Numbered from the stretch's first letter, positions 24,208 through 35,100 are shown. The stretch is DNA of 64,000 bases from Turritopsis dohrnii (GCA_027922465.2 BQMF02000028.1:930001-994000), one strand, 5' to 3'. The notes: generated from the sequence alone by a model not told the origin. Numbers and translations: made by a program.

Positions 24208-24360
24208 ATGGAAAAATATGGAAGCGGCATGGAGCTGGGTGGAGGAGGGTATGAAAGCGGCATGGAGCTGGGTGAAGGAGGGTATGAAAGCGGCATGGAG
24301 CCGGATGGAGGAGGGTATGAAAGCGGCATGGAGCCGGGTGGAGGAGGGTAGGCAAGCGGC
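24208..24360 (+). repeat. 33-bp minisatellite with open reading in more than one frame
   Basis: About four copies of a 33-bp unit (atggagcyggrtggaggagg followed by gtatgaaagcggc) occur in tandem. From ATG at 24208 one frame reads a Gly-rich repeat (GYESGMEPGGG type) to a TAG at about 24351. The overlapping frame reads EEGMKAAWS repeats. A unit length divisible by three keeps both frames open. It could be coding (Gly-rich tail or separate exon) or a plain minisatellite; I see no proof of expression. Confidence 0.6.
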
Positions 24361-24600
24361 AAAAAGCCGTTGTATGTGTGACATATTGTAATTTATTCTC
24401 TTTTTTTGAGATACTGATGTCATTGAAAAGGCAGTTTTATCATTGTTATACAGTAACATATGGCCATACATGTTGATCTGCATGGTTTCTTGGTTTCTTG
24501 GTATGAATGTTTCGCTTACAATTCTTTTCTTTTTTTAACCTGATAGACCATTACTATTTTTTGTACCTGCAGTTCTCTTAGATTTTCTTTTCTTTTTTAG

Positions 24601-24669
24601 ATAATGAGACAAAGCGTAAACCTCTACTCATAATTTGCATGTTGTGTAGCTTTGGATTGAGACACTTGG
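24601..24669 (+). other. Exon-like micro-exon candidate (69 nt)
   Basis: A pyrimidine tract plus AG (24599-24600) precedes, and GTAAGA follows, a 69-nt stretch that is open in phase 1 and hydrophobic (LLIICMLC). Length and phase match the micro-exons of genes A and B. However, gene B has its own ATG at 26845, and no partner exon was found upstream. Confidence 0.25.
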
Positions 24670-25133
24670 GTAAGAAATCTTTTGAAAATATTCCTCCTAA
24701 CTTGAGCCTTTGTTAACAAATTGAAAGTAGATTCAGTTAAATTTTTTCACAAGTTCATGTTGTGAGCACAACTTAATTTCCAAAACTTAATATGTTTAGA
24801 GTTTGCGTAGTGTCGTAGAATAGAAAATACATATCAGCTTAATGTGAAGAAAGATGAAATTTCGTCGCACTTGAGAGATTGGTCTATGTTTATTGAGATG
24901 ATAAAAAGTTAGGAAGTTAGACATGGCTGCATGTTCACAAGTGGTTTTGTTTATAATTCAGTGACATCCCCCACCCTTTTTTTAAAAGTTACCATTTCTT
25001 GCAAGTCCCAATGAGCATTGTTTATTTTACCTATCTATACGGTTTCTTCTGGAAGAATAGACTTAGTCAATCCCCTTTGGCTTGGGATAACCAGGAGTCG
25101 GTATAACAATCACATGTGTTTCATATATTCTTG

Positions 25134-26551
25134 CAGTCATTGAAATTCAATATAAAATACTTTGGCAATCAATTGCCGAGGGAAATGTCGAAAATTTGTG
25201 TTCACCTCGGCAGTACCTCGGCAATTCTATTTGCCGAAGCACAAGTAAAATTTTATTTGAGACACTTCGGCATTTCCTTCGGCAGCCCTCGGCATTTCCT
25301 TCGGCATGGTCGAAACACTTATCGAAAATGTAAAGTGTAATATTTATTGCTTTGGTTTGTTGTTTTCTGGATGTCTACTTTATCATAATAGATCAAAACA
25401 GAATAAAGATGCTATACTTAGAAAAAACTAAACAATAAAACTGTAAAAACACTTGCATGTACCACCAAATTAATGTTCTCTAATTTTCTTTCTTCCAAAA
25501 CAGAATGGTTTTAACGTTGTCAAAGTATATTTTAATGAATAGGACATCACTATGTTTCTTCTCGTTTATTAAAAAAATACAGAGAGTGTGTATAGCGTGA
25601 TCGAAATCACTGACAATTATTTGTTCTTATGAGTTTCTTATGAGTTCCCACGCATCGACTGTTTTCTTCTTAACCATGCTTGTTTAGTACATAAGCAAAA
25701 CTTTTCTCTATATTTTTTCGAAGACTTCTTTAAGCCGTATTTCCACTAGACGATTTTTAAGACGATCGTCTTAAATTTTCGCGACGACAAATGCGCAGAA
25801 GAGTAAAACTGATCGTCGCGGCGAAGATATTCTCTCGACGAAAAGTAGAAATGACTTTAACTTTTCGTCATGCGAACGACGATCGTCAAATTCTAAACCC
25901 AATGGCATGGCAGTAATTTCCAACTTTCCAACATAACCAGTTTCAAAGATGACTGACAATGTGGAAGACACACTACTGTTGATATCAATACTGTAAAAAT
26001 TAATATTCTTTTTCATTTTAAGAGTGATCTCCACTTGACGATTTTTTCGTCGCGAAAAAAATCGCTTCGCGCGAACTTTTTCGTCTAGTGGAGATCCGGC
26101 TATAAAGTATTCTTTACAGAAGACAATCTAGTGCCAGTTACAATTACAACCTGCACTAGATTCTTCTTTGTTTAAACTTGGCGTCATGTATAAAAAACGA
26201 TTATAAAGAAAAGTATAAATTATTCATATTTTTACTTCCCTATTGTTTTATAAGCGCTCTGATCGACGACATCAATTCCTTCGGAATGTTTTTTGAATGT
26301 GTGTAAAAGATTTAAAAAGACCAGCGGTTTAATAGATATAAGTGATTTTTTCACTATTAAAAACAATACAAACTCCCCGCATAAACATTTGTTTCCGGTC
26401 AAACATGTATAAACGATAAAAAAAATGTAAACGAAATAACTGAAAAAGTTTACCTCGGCAATAAAATTGCCGAGGAAATATGGAAAATGCCTCGATTACC
26501 TCGGCAAAAACCTCGGCATTTGCCGAGTGCCGAGGTGAATTTCAATGACTG
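25134..26551. mobile_element. 1.4-kb TIR transposon with CTCGGCA subterminal repeats
   Basis: There are perfect 16-bp TIRs, CAGTCATTGAAATTCA at 25134-25149 and its complement at 26536-26551, flanked by a 6-bp duplication TTCTTG (25128-25133 and 26552-26557). Many copies of CCGAGG/CTCGGCA lie within about 200 bp of each end, in both orientations, as expected for transposase-binding subterminal motifs. There is no transposase ORF, so it is non-autonomous. The CAG terminus is hAT-like, but the 6-bp duplication is atypical, so the superfamily is left open. It lies in the spacer between helicase and gene B of the 9.1-kb Helitron. Confidence 0.8.
25733..26101. mobile_element. Nested foldback MITE
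   Basis: Inverted ends are AGCCGTATTTCCACTAGACG at 25733-25752 and the complement of AGCCGGATCTCCACTAGACG at 26082-26101, with two mismatches. The inner right side has a second inverted copy (TCTCCACTTGACGA at about 26030), giving a compact foldback at 26028-26098. The interior has repeated CGTCGCG/GATCGTC motifs. The target duplication is unclear. It is nested in the element at 25134-26551. Confidence 0.6.
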
Positions 26552-26844
26552 TTCTTGAGAAAAACTAAGAGAAAAAAGAAGTAACTTTGTTCCACAGTTT
26601 TTCTTTATAAAAGTGTTTAAAGTGATTTCATATTTATCTGATTATAACTTGAACTATTGTCCAGTATCTTCTCTTTCTTTTAATTAGCATAAAACGTATT
26701 GGCTGTTAGATATCGCTTTTCTGTATCTCTTTCATGTAGCTTTAATACTTAGCACTTTTAGTCAACGTTCGTATTATCACATAGAAATGACATATTTACC
26801 GCATGTCCAAAAAAAGTATTCTTGACTATTTTTTATTTTTTCAG

Positions 26845-27558
26845 ATGGCAAACAACAACATTAACCAAAACCACAACAACAATATCCAAGCTGCACTTGC
26901 AGCATTGTGTAAGCACCTCACGATAATTCATTTTGTTATATGAATACTGTTTTCAAGTTCAATCTTTTACAATGTTTCATTAAATCTTTGTTTTCCTTTT
27001 AGTTCAAAATTTAAATAATCGAGGTATGTCCATTTCTTTTCACAAAATCTATGATTCTCTGTAAGAATGGTACTTTTTATTTCTATTTTTTTTATTTATA
27101 TCATGTTATTGTTGCTTACTTTTTTTTTTTATTATTTTTTTTTTTTTAGATATGGAGCAGCTTCTTGGTAAGTCGCTGCAGTAGTTGTTGCCTAATTTTT
27201 TGTACTTGATTTTCATGTGTAGATATGTCATTCTTAATTCATTCCATAATTTAGAAAATTTGAATCTCGAGGAACATGGCCGGGAGCCAGACCCAGAAAT
27301 CAGTAAGAATTCAATTAACCTTCTTATTATTATCATTCTTCAATTATTAACTAAGGATACTTTCATTTTATAGTTGGAGTCTACACGCGCTTCCTGCGGG
27401 AGCAGCTGGCCCGAGGAGGGCCAACAACCGATGCCGCCCTCGGCTCGTGGGTGCGGCATGGAGGGGTTTTTCTCCCGCCAGAAAGCACCCACAATAGGAG
27501 CCGGGGGAATGGCCGGGGACAGGGCCGAAATAATCGCAACAGGCCGCGGCCATATTAA
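26845..27558 (+). CDS. Micro-exon gene B, putative Helitron accessory protein (111 aa)
   Basis: Exons: 26845-26908 (ATG directly after TTTTTCAG; 64 nt), 27003-27023 (21), 27150-27167 (18), 27255-27302 (48) and 27374-27558 (ends TAA). Every intron is phase 1 and has good AG/GT signals, and the sum is exactly 111 codons. The N-terminus is Asn/Gln-rich (NNNINQNHNNN). The middle is acidic (NLNLEEHGREPDPE). The last exon has YTRFLREQLARGGPTTDAAL, then GSWVRHGG, and a basic Arg/Asn/Gly tail (RGNGRGQGRNNRNRPRPY), suggesting nucleic-acid binding by inference. The last exon is GC-rich compared with its surroundings. AATAAA follows at 27655. It lies inside the Helitron, 200 bases before the terminal hairpin, in the same position relative to the helicase as gene A. 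An acceptor abutting ATG implies an upstream 5' exon. No known family was recognised. Confidence 0.72.
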
Positions 27559-27654
27559 ATAACTTGCGCTTTGCGGTTTGGAAACTTGTGAAAGTTTTTG
27601 TAAATAATTGAATTTGTAAATAATTTAATTTGTTTGTAAATAATTGAATTTGTA

Positions 27655-27660
27655 AATAAA
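27655..27660 (+). terminator. Polyadenylation signal of gene B
   Basis: AATAAA lies 97 bases after the gene B stop codon, with a second TAAATAAAT-like copy just after it. Confidence 0.55.
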
Positions 27661-27731
27661 AAACGTTAAATAAATACTTCGATTCTTTTCTTGATTTTTT
27701 GTCAAGTCTTTGCATACTGCAGGTGGACATG

Positions 27732-27761
27732 GGCGGCGAGCGACGCCGCCTTGGCGGCTAG
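27732..27761 (+). promoter_or_regulatory. Helitron 3' terminal hairpin and CTAG end
   Basis: Stem GGCGGCG (27732-27738), loop AGCGA, stem CGCCGCC (27744-27750), then TTGGCGG and CTAG with host T at 27762. This is the transposition terminator of the 9.1-kb element. Confidence 0.75.
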
Positions 27762-28111
27762 TTTCCAAGAATACATGGATTAAACCATCAAAACGCATTG
27801 AGGACTGTTAACGAAGTGGATATACACTTTTGCAAAAGTGATTAAAAAAAGCCTTTATTTGGTTTATTTATTTATTTGTTTATGTTATCTTAGGATACTT
27901 TCTTGGTGTAGTATTGTCAACACTTTTTCATGTGAATTTATGTTTCTGCTGAACATTCTATGACATATTTTGCTCAACCATATAGCCAGCATTTTCGAAA
28001 TTAAAACCGGTAAAAAAAGTTTTTTCCCGGGTTATAACCATCCCATACATTTTTGATAAGTTTTTGGAGCCAATTCCTTAATTTAATTTAGTGATAAATT
28101 TTGTTGAATTT
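27762..28111. other. Spacer with a degenerate Helitron 3' end
   Basis: At about 27992-28035 there is TTTTCGAAATTAAAACCGGTAA followed by the T-run stem and CCCGGGTTAT. It resembles the 3' terminal hairpin of the short Helitron family but lacks CTAG. Nothing else was recognised. Confidence 0.5.
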
Positions 28112-28562
28112 TAAGGTCAAAACCTTCTCAATCGTGGTCATATCTTTCGTTAGGCCATGCGTTTTTTTACGATTATTATATAGTAGCAAGTGCCGTGATG
28201 TCAGTTTTTTATTCTATCACGGGGAATCATTGCATTGCATCCCTAATCGAACGCGACGTTTTTGGGGAAATATCTCAAGAACCAATAGGGATAACTGACG
28301 TTTTTTAGGGTCCGCGATACGGGTGATGGGATGACACAAAATTTGGGCCTAAATTTAATTTGGTATTGCGGCTATGACGTCATCGCAATCTTAAACCGAC
28401 GATATCTCTGTAACGGTTGGTCGTAGCGAAATGATCCCATACACTTTTGAGCTGCGATTCTATGATTTATTTTTTCGTCACGGGGTATGTACACGGGAAT
28501 GGTGGATTTGACCTATTGTTTTCGAAATTAAGTTTGGTAAAAAATTTTACCCGGGTTACTAG
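28112..28562 (+). mobile_element. 3' fragment of the short Helitron family
   Basis: It ends with hairpin ggtaaaa/ttttacc and CTAG at 28559-28562 before T. The body is the reverse-orientation relative of 17541-18000, sharing the segments around gtccgcgatacgggtgatggg and cgaacgcgacgtttttgggg. The 5' terminus is missing, so it is truncated on the left. Confidence 0.7.
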
Positions 28563-29122
28563 TAGTGATATATTAAACAGGTTTAACAATTTCAACTTCA
28601 ACATGATTTGCAAAGTTGATGGAGTCGCTTACTTATTTTATTCATTTATCTCTTCTGCATTCATGGCATTTGATGAAAGTAGAAGATTATCTTTCTTTTC
28701 TTAATGTTGATTGGGTTACTTGATTGAGTCATTAATGCTAACCTCTGAGATGGAGAGCAAAACATATTCTCCATATCAGAGGTTAGCATTAATGATGGCC
28801 TTTCATCCTTGTCTATAAAGTACGGAGGCAAAATCAAAAAAGTGCTGCTATTTATTAGTTAGGTGATCTAAAGCAGAGTAGTGAAAGAAAATCTGATCAG
28901 GTTTGGGAGTAAAATCTTTATAACAAAAGGATTTGACCAACATGTGTAAAAGCTGATATCATTCCGTGTTGAAGGAAAATCTGATTAAACTGTGAATGAA
29001 GGTAGAATTGTATTCCAAGTTTCGTGGAAAAAACAAAAAAAAAAAGAACTTCTGCGTGCGCGTAATGGAAATCTCCTTGAGCATTCAAAGCATTTCTATC
29101 GGCAACCAGTTACTACGATTAA
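28563..29122. other. Spacer; contains a strong hairpin, no recognised gene
   Basis: Apart from the hairpin at 28730-28794 nothing was identified. The open frame from 28992 runs into the MITE that follows and is not a convincing gene. Confidence 0.4.
28730..28794. repeat. 65-nt near-perfect hairpin
   Basis: Arms 28730-28755 and 28769-28794 pair over 26 bases with one mismatch, with a 13-nt loop. The size and shape resemble a microRNA precursor or a minimal foldback element. No target duplication was seen. Confidence 0.6.
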
Positions 29123-29524
29123 CCTTAAGGGAAGAAATTTTTGCGGAGAGAAACCCGATGAGGGTACCAAAAACTGTATGAAATACAAATTAGCAATAAC
29201 TAGTATTCGCACGGAATTTATTTTTGCGGGTCCTACTTTATTTCTTTCAATTTACGGAATAAAATTTTGCATATATCAAAATTTTGAGAATTATTTTTGA
29301 CGATGTGCGCTTTAAGATTTTGGTAATAAACAGTTCGTTTAGCAAATTTTTTTTTTGGATCACCTTATTTACGGATTTGTGCGGAATTTATTGTTGTGGA
29401 TGAACGAATTTTCTGCGTTTATTTTGGAACTTATTTTTGCGAAAAAGGATAAAATCGCAAAATTAGATTCCGCAAAAATTTCTTTTGCAACATTTTCTGC
29501 CCGCAAAACTTTCTCCCCTAAAGG
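29123..29524. mobile_element. 402-bp MITE with TAA target duplication
   Basis: Imperfect TIRs of about 30 bp (CCTTAAGGGAAGAAATTTTT against the complement of CCGCAAAACTTTCTCCCC) are flanked by TAA at 29120-29122 and 29525-29527. A 3-bp TWA duplication is typical of PIF/Harbinger MITEs. No transposase is encoded. Confidence 0.6.
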
Positions 29525-29619
29525 TAATCTGCTATCATGCTTTAAAGTGCTTTATCGTACGTTAAAGATGTTTTACCAGTAGCTGACTGTAATACCACAC
29601 TCTAGAATAAGCAAATTTA

Positions 29620-32073
29620 TCTTATTATAATAATCCGCGATTGTGCATACCACTTTTATTTTAGAGAGTGATAAATTTGTTTTTTTTTCACGGTCAAATC
29701 CTTCTTATTTTTTCCCTTTTCGTCGTAAAGCCACGCAGAGGTGAGAGCGTTTTTTTTTATTTTCCGCGATTAGTATATGCTCCTCCGTTTTGTTATTTTT
29801 GGTTTGCGCAGTGGAAATCAGCCGAAAAACGTCTTTGGAGGAGTGCGAGCAATGCAATGTTAATCGTTCGAAATTTGTCAACGATCATTTCGTGAGCAAG
29901 AAACTTCGCGAAGAAGACGTGTTTCTTTTTGTATACGAATATTTCAATTTAAATTTGATTGTTTTAGGCAGCAAATCGACGAAAGAACTGACGAAGAAAC
30001 ACAGGTTTGTATGCACGAAGGTATTGTTATTATTATAAAACGTTTTATTATCGTGTTTATTGCTAAACTTTTACTCGTATTAATAAAACAACACGGGTAG
30101 CAAGTGAGTTAGTTATTTGTTTACAATGAAAAATCATATTTAGATATACAGAAGAAGTGCAGTGAAGCTTTTAAAAGATAAGCTGCAGAAAGATCGAACG
30201 ATTAATAAAAGAACAGGCAGCAGCATGTGTTTAAGTGATTAGTTAGCGGGTAGCACACATGCGTAGGTAAATTTTTGAACAGATGTTTTTTTTTTTTTAT
30301 ATATAGGTTTTTTCAGATGAAAACCAAATGAAGAACGAGTGGAAGAAAGTCGTGCTGATTTTACAAATTTCTTTTTATAGTTATCAAATAGTTATGGGAG
30401 TGCAGCAGTACAGAAGTAGTGTAGATGAAGTTGACATTGGTGAAAATGGTTTTACTTTTTTTCGGTGGAAAATTGTTTTGATAATTTAATATACGTAAGT
30501 ACATGAGTCAAACGGATTTAATAAATACAGCGTTAAGATCATAAAGATGCAGCTCCTACACGAGCAGTTGCTGATTTGTTTTGGTAACGAACTGTTCCTT
30601 ATTTTATTTATTTCAAAATGGCTCCACAGTTATGAAGTTACGAAGAAAGCATTTTTATGTCTTTCACTGTATAAAAATGGTAGTGAAATTGCAGTAGAAA
30701 ACAAATAGAAAGTGTATGTTTACAATAAGAAAGTATGCTGGAAAGTTAATCGAGTGTTATTAATTTGTTTACAGGTATGAAATATAGAAAGTAAAAGAGT
30801 TTAGAAGTGTTTGATAATGGCTACAGAACATGATCAATATTGTTTACTGTCATGATGATTGATGTGAATTGGTATTGAAAGGTAAAGTTAAAATAGTATC
30901 TATTTAGTTAAAACACAGTTAGTATTAGTGGATAAATAAAGGATAAGAGGGATATTCACTGTTGTGTTTTGAATTTTCCAGCGCAGAGGAGGAGTTTTGA
31001 ACTGGAAATAAAAAATGGCTCCACAAATGTTTTCATATGTTAAAAATTTTTCAGCTATACTAATTCTGTCATTACGTTTGTGTTTTTAATTATTATTTTT
31101 AAGGTTAATATATTTTCAAAGTTTCTTTTACTTTGTTTTGTTTTTCTTTAGATTTCCTCATAGCATGATTAGGTTTTTTGTATATGTTTTTTGAATGTTT
31201 TCATCTGTTAAGTAGAAATGAAGCACATGATGGGTTATAATGTTGAGAGGGTTACTTAAGAGAAGAATGGATTATGTAATTTAAATGACTGTGCAATGAA
31301 ACTATCCTACAAAAAATAAAATAAATATTTTGTGTTATGGTAATCGTTTACGTACTATGCCTAGGTATATAACTTTGGCTGTATGATTTTATTTGTGACT
31401 TTTTATCTTCTGTGTAAATTTTTGTTTTTAGTTATTGTTTTTAGGATAAATGTGTACTTGAATTTCCTTTTTTTATTTTTTTTTTTTTATTTTTTTTTTA
31501 TTTTCAATATTACAATTGAAATATTATTCTTTTAGGCAATAACAAAAAAAGCACAAAGAAATGAAACTCATGGTTTTAATCATGATGTTGATGGTTTTGG
31601 GAAGAACTAAATATATCATTTCAAAAATTCATTAATGGTTGCAGTCCACTAGTAACTTTTGAACAAAAGAAAAAGTTGGAAGGTATCATTTTTGTAATAT
31701 TATTCAATGTTTGGTTTTGTATGTCTGGGTAAACGGTTCTGAGTTATATATTGCGTTTTTTTACATTAAAGTTACTTCTCTTCTGCGTATGAATATATAT
31801 TCTGAGCCATGTTGCTATTTGTTTCTGTTTTAAATTTTCTGTACGTAAGAAATGAATTAAAAAATTAATGCCTGAAAAGAAACTTTTGCAAGAGTTAAAT
31901 TCTGCGACACAACGCATACTGAACAAGGGTGGCAAGCGATGCCGCCTGGGATGTTTTTGAGTTGTGATTCTATGATTTATTTTTTCGCCATGGGGTACGT
32001 ACACGGGAATGGTGGATTTGACCTAATGTTTTCGAAGTTAAGTTCGGTAAAAAGTTTTTACCCGGGATACTAG
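29620..32073 (+). mobile_element. Composite non-autonomous Helitron, plus-strand copy
   Basis: It begins TCTTATTATAATAATCCGCG after A29619 and ends with hairpin ggtaaaaa/tttttacc plus CTAG (32070-32073) before T32074. It is 2454 bp. The internal bypassed hairpin (degenerate gggtggcaagcgatgccgcc) lies at about 31925-31946, some 125 bp before the true end. The right end sits in the last intron, or just past the last visible exon, of the minus-strand SET gene. Confidence 0.82.
29790..30038 (+). CDS. Short ORF conserved between composite Helitrons (second copy)
   Basis: This is the counterpart of 14048-14293. The conserved block starts around EECEQCNVNRSKF and ends LTKKHRFVCTK, with a donor-like CACAG-GTTTGT at about 30000-30010. 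An acceptor-like TTTGCGCAG lies at about 29801-29809. It may be one exon of a captured host gene; its identity was not recognised. Confidence 0.3.
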   Translation: MLFLVCAVEISRKTSLEECEQCNVNRSKFVNDHFVSKKLREEDVFLFVYEYFNLNLIVLGSKSTKELTKKHRFVCTKVLLLL

Positions 32074-32103
32074 TAACAACATAATTCACAATTGAACCAT
32101 TAC

Positions 32104-35100
32104 CTTCCTCCATTCAAGTTTTTTGACCCCATATGAATACCGAATTTCTCTCCCTTCTTCAATTTCTTTGTTCACAAACAAGTACAATTGGAATTTATCA
32201 CCATTTTTTATAACCCTCAAGTTACAATTTGGGTAAGGTGAATCATTCACAAAGCGCCCAAGCCTTGTCGGATGAAAAGTAGCATCAATACTAAAATTAA
32301 AATATTTATTGGTTTAAGGTTGCTTGCTACAATGATATGTAAGTAATGATACAAAAGCCCTATTCTTGTTTAAGTAAAAGACTTTAACAGTAAATGGTTA
32401 CCTAAGTACAATAAAGCAAACTCTCTCCTAGCTTCAAATGCTTTGTAAAGTTCCCAGTTCTACCAAATAAGGAGTCACTCGCAAAAAATTCTTGATTCAT
32501 ATCATTTATGTAACATTGTAATTTTTAAACTATTTTTGACTAGTAATTTACACCTATTTATATTTATATAGTAGTCTCTTAAGCATTGATCAGATGACTT
32601 CTACACAATATAACAACGTTGTATATAAAATTTTGTAAACCAGATAGGATGAAAGATAAAACACAGAGTAGCAGTGTAGTGTAGTAGTGTAGTATAAGCA
32701 TCTATTTATTTTAAATTTTTAACAAGAGCCAGATGGCACAAAACTGTAGCAGCAGACGTATACCCTGCGCTACTTACAGTTGATAATATGTACTGCTTAG
32801 TTTAATGACAGCACGCATAATGTAAATTTTCATAAAAAGTTTAATTAAAGTTTAAAGTTTTCGTCTGAATGAAAAAGGGCCTTTAAATGTTTTAGTAAAC
32901 ACCGTACAGCAACTATCAGTATATATCAGGCTTAATAAAACCACCTAAGAAACTTATTGTTTAAGCATAAAAGAAATGAAGTGATCGCATATGTAATTTG
33001 TAATTATGCATAAAAAGAGCAGTCATAAGAAAAAATGTGGAAAATATTTTAGAAAAATTTAAAAATTCTAGAATGCTTTTTGATAAATTTTCATAAAAAA
33101 GCATTCTAGGTTTAGACATTCTTGACTATGATTAAGGAGTCATAAACAGTTATCTAGGGAATATTGCTTTATTACACTATTAAAAACATCTTATCAAAAG
33201 AATTCATACCAATATTTGTTGTAAAAAAATAAAAATGATCCATAATGATCTGGATAACTTTTTTCTCTTTCTTCACCTTCTTCTAATGAGATAAAGTCTC
33301 CAGCATACTCAATTACAATTTCCCCAGCTTTGATAAGTTTGGTAGAAAAAATACCAACACCTGAAGACAGAAACATTCTTTTAGAAAAGATTCTATTATA
33401 GTTCAAATATCATTTTCAGTCATTGACTTACCAATCACATCATTCATGAAAAACTTCTCAAAGCCAGGAGGGTCTTCACCAATTTCACAGAAGTATCTTG
33501 CAATCTCATCAGGTGGTAGTTGGTTGGACTTACTACGTGTCTAAAAATGTTTGTTCATACTAGTCAATCTTCTTGACATGACTGACACGACAGGATTGGT
33601 GTTCAGAACATTGTGGGAAATGTCTAATACATTCATTTATGTCCAACTATATTTTTCTAACATTTTGATATAACAATGTACTGAATTTTGTTGATGCAAT
33701 GAGTATATATGATATTGATATTATTTTCATTTTTGACTGTTTTTAAGCCAAATCTTTCACACTTTTAATATTTTCACCAAGAAATGATGTTTCTATCTGA
33801 ATTAAAAATGATATAAAAAGGTATATATAAAAAGTTTGAAGACTTTTGTTGAAATATGTCATTCTTCTTTTAATATTTTTGTTTTTACATGTTTTTAATA
33901 TAATAGAGATTTGTTCATTAATTATAGACCGAGTAAGTACCTTAGTAAAAAAAAGCTAAATTATCAACATTAATTCAAAATCCTTAATCTTTCAAGACCA
34001 AAAAAAAAGGCTTACATAAGTTACATATATGGATAAAAACCTGTCTGTGTTGATATACATGTTCTTTTTATAAGAAAAATGTTTATAAGAAAATGAGCCT
34101 CAAAAAGTTAAAATCGTAAGAAAATCTCCAGCCTCAAAATTTCAAAATCATTCATTTTTCTAAAAGCATAATATCAGTGCTGCTCACTCAACAGGAAATG
34201 CGTTTTGAATAAAAAAACCAGCAAAAAACACAATAAATCAAGGCAGTCCACGCAGTAACACTTTAATTTCTCAAAAGTCTTTTAATGAGAGTACATGGAT
34301 AGAAAAATTTAGAAAATAAAAAAGAAAATCTTAGCCTCGATATTAGTCATTTTCTTAAGAAATTTGAGTCTCAGGTCATAAATGGTTTTCTTATAAAAAC
34401 ACAACGTGTATCTGGGAGAAAGAGCCACAAAACATGAAAGTCTTAAAATACTTGTTACATAAATGAAATTACTTTTGAAACTGAAACAAGGCAACTAATG
34501 CCACTGTGCATAAATACCATGATACCTAAGGTGGGATCAAATCAGCTGCAAAACTAAATCTCTGTCATATATACTAATAGTAAAATGCACATGCCTGTTA
34601 TTTCCTAACTGGTAAATGTTTTATTTTCTTATTTCTGAAGTCTAAATTTACAAAAAAAGTTTAAACATAACCAAACTAGATTGATACAAAAAAAAAAAGA
34701 AAAGAAAAGAAAGAAAAGAAAGTAAAAAAGGAACTGTGATGAAAAATACTTTTTCAATTTATTTTACAAATATATACTCATCATGTCTGCATTATCAAGA
34801 TGAGTTTGGATCAAAAGGATTATGCTTGTATATACATAAACTGTTGTAAACAAACTGGTGCATATACACACTTATGTTTTGCTTTTGATGCGATAATATA
34901 TACATGCTTTTTTATATAAGCATAACTCTTATAAACATACCAGGGTCAATTGTGATTTTTTAAGAATATCTTAAGCATACCCCTAGGGTGAAAATGTGAA
35001 TTTTTCCACGTTTTTTGATAAACTTTTATTACTACAGTATGTTTTTCGGCAAAACATGTATTCGGATTTACACTAGAGACTTTACTGATTAAAACAAAAT

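Larger units (their letters stand above)
18678..27761 (+). mobile_element. Putatively complete autonomous Helitron (about 9.1 kb)
   Basis: The proposed 5' end is TCTATATATTAAT at 18678, after a flanking A. The proposed 3' end is CTAG at 27758-27761, before a flanking T, with a perfect 7-bp-stem hairpin (GGCGGCG/CGCCGCC, loop agcga) at 27732-27750, 7 bases before CTAG. This is the canonical Helitron layout with no target duplication. Contents in order: Rep/helicase ORF (19308-23786), simple repeats, a TIR transposon inserted at 25134-26551, micro-exon gene B (26845-27558) and a polyadenylation signal. The 3' end is matched by an independent terminus on the minus strand at 46598 (same hairpin stem and CTAG), which supports the boundary. 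The 5' end rests on its TC start and resemblance to the other 5' termini and is less certain. Confidence 0.65.
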
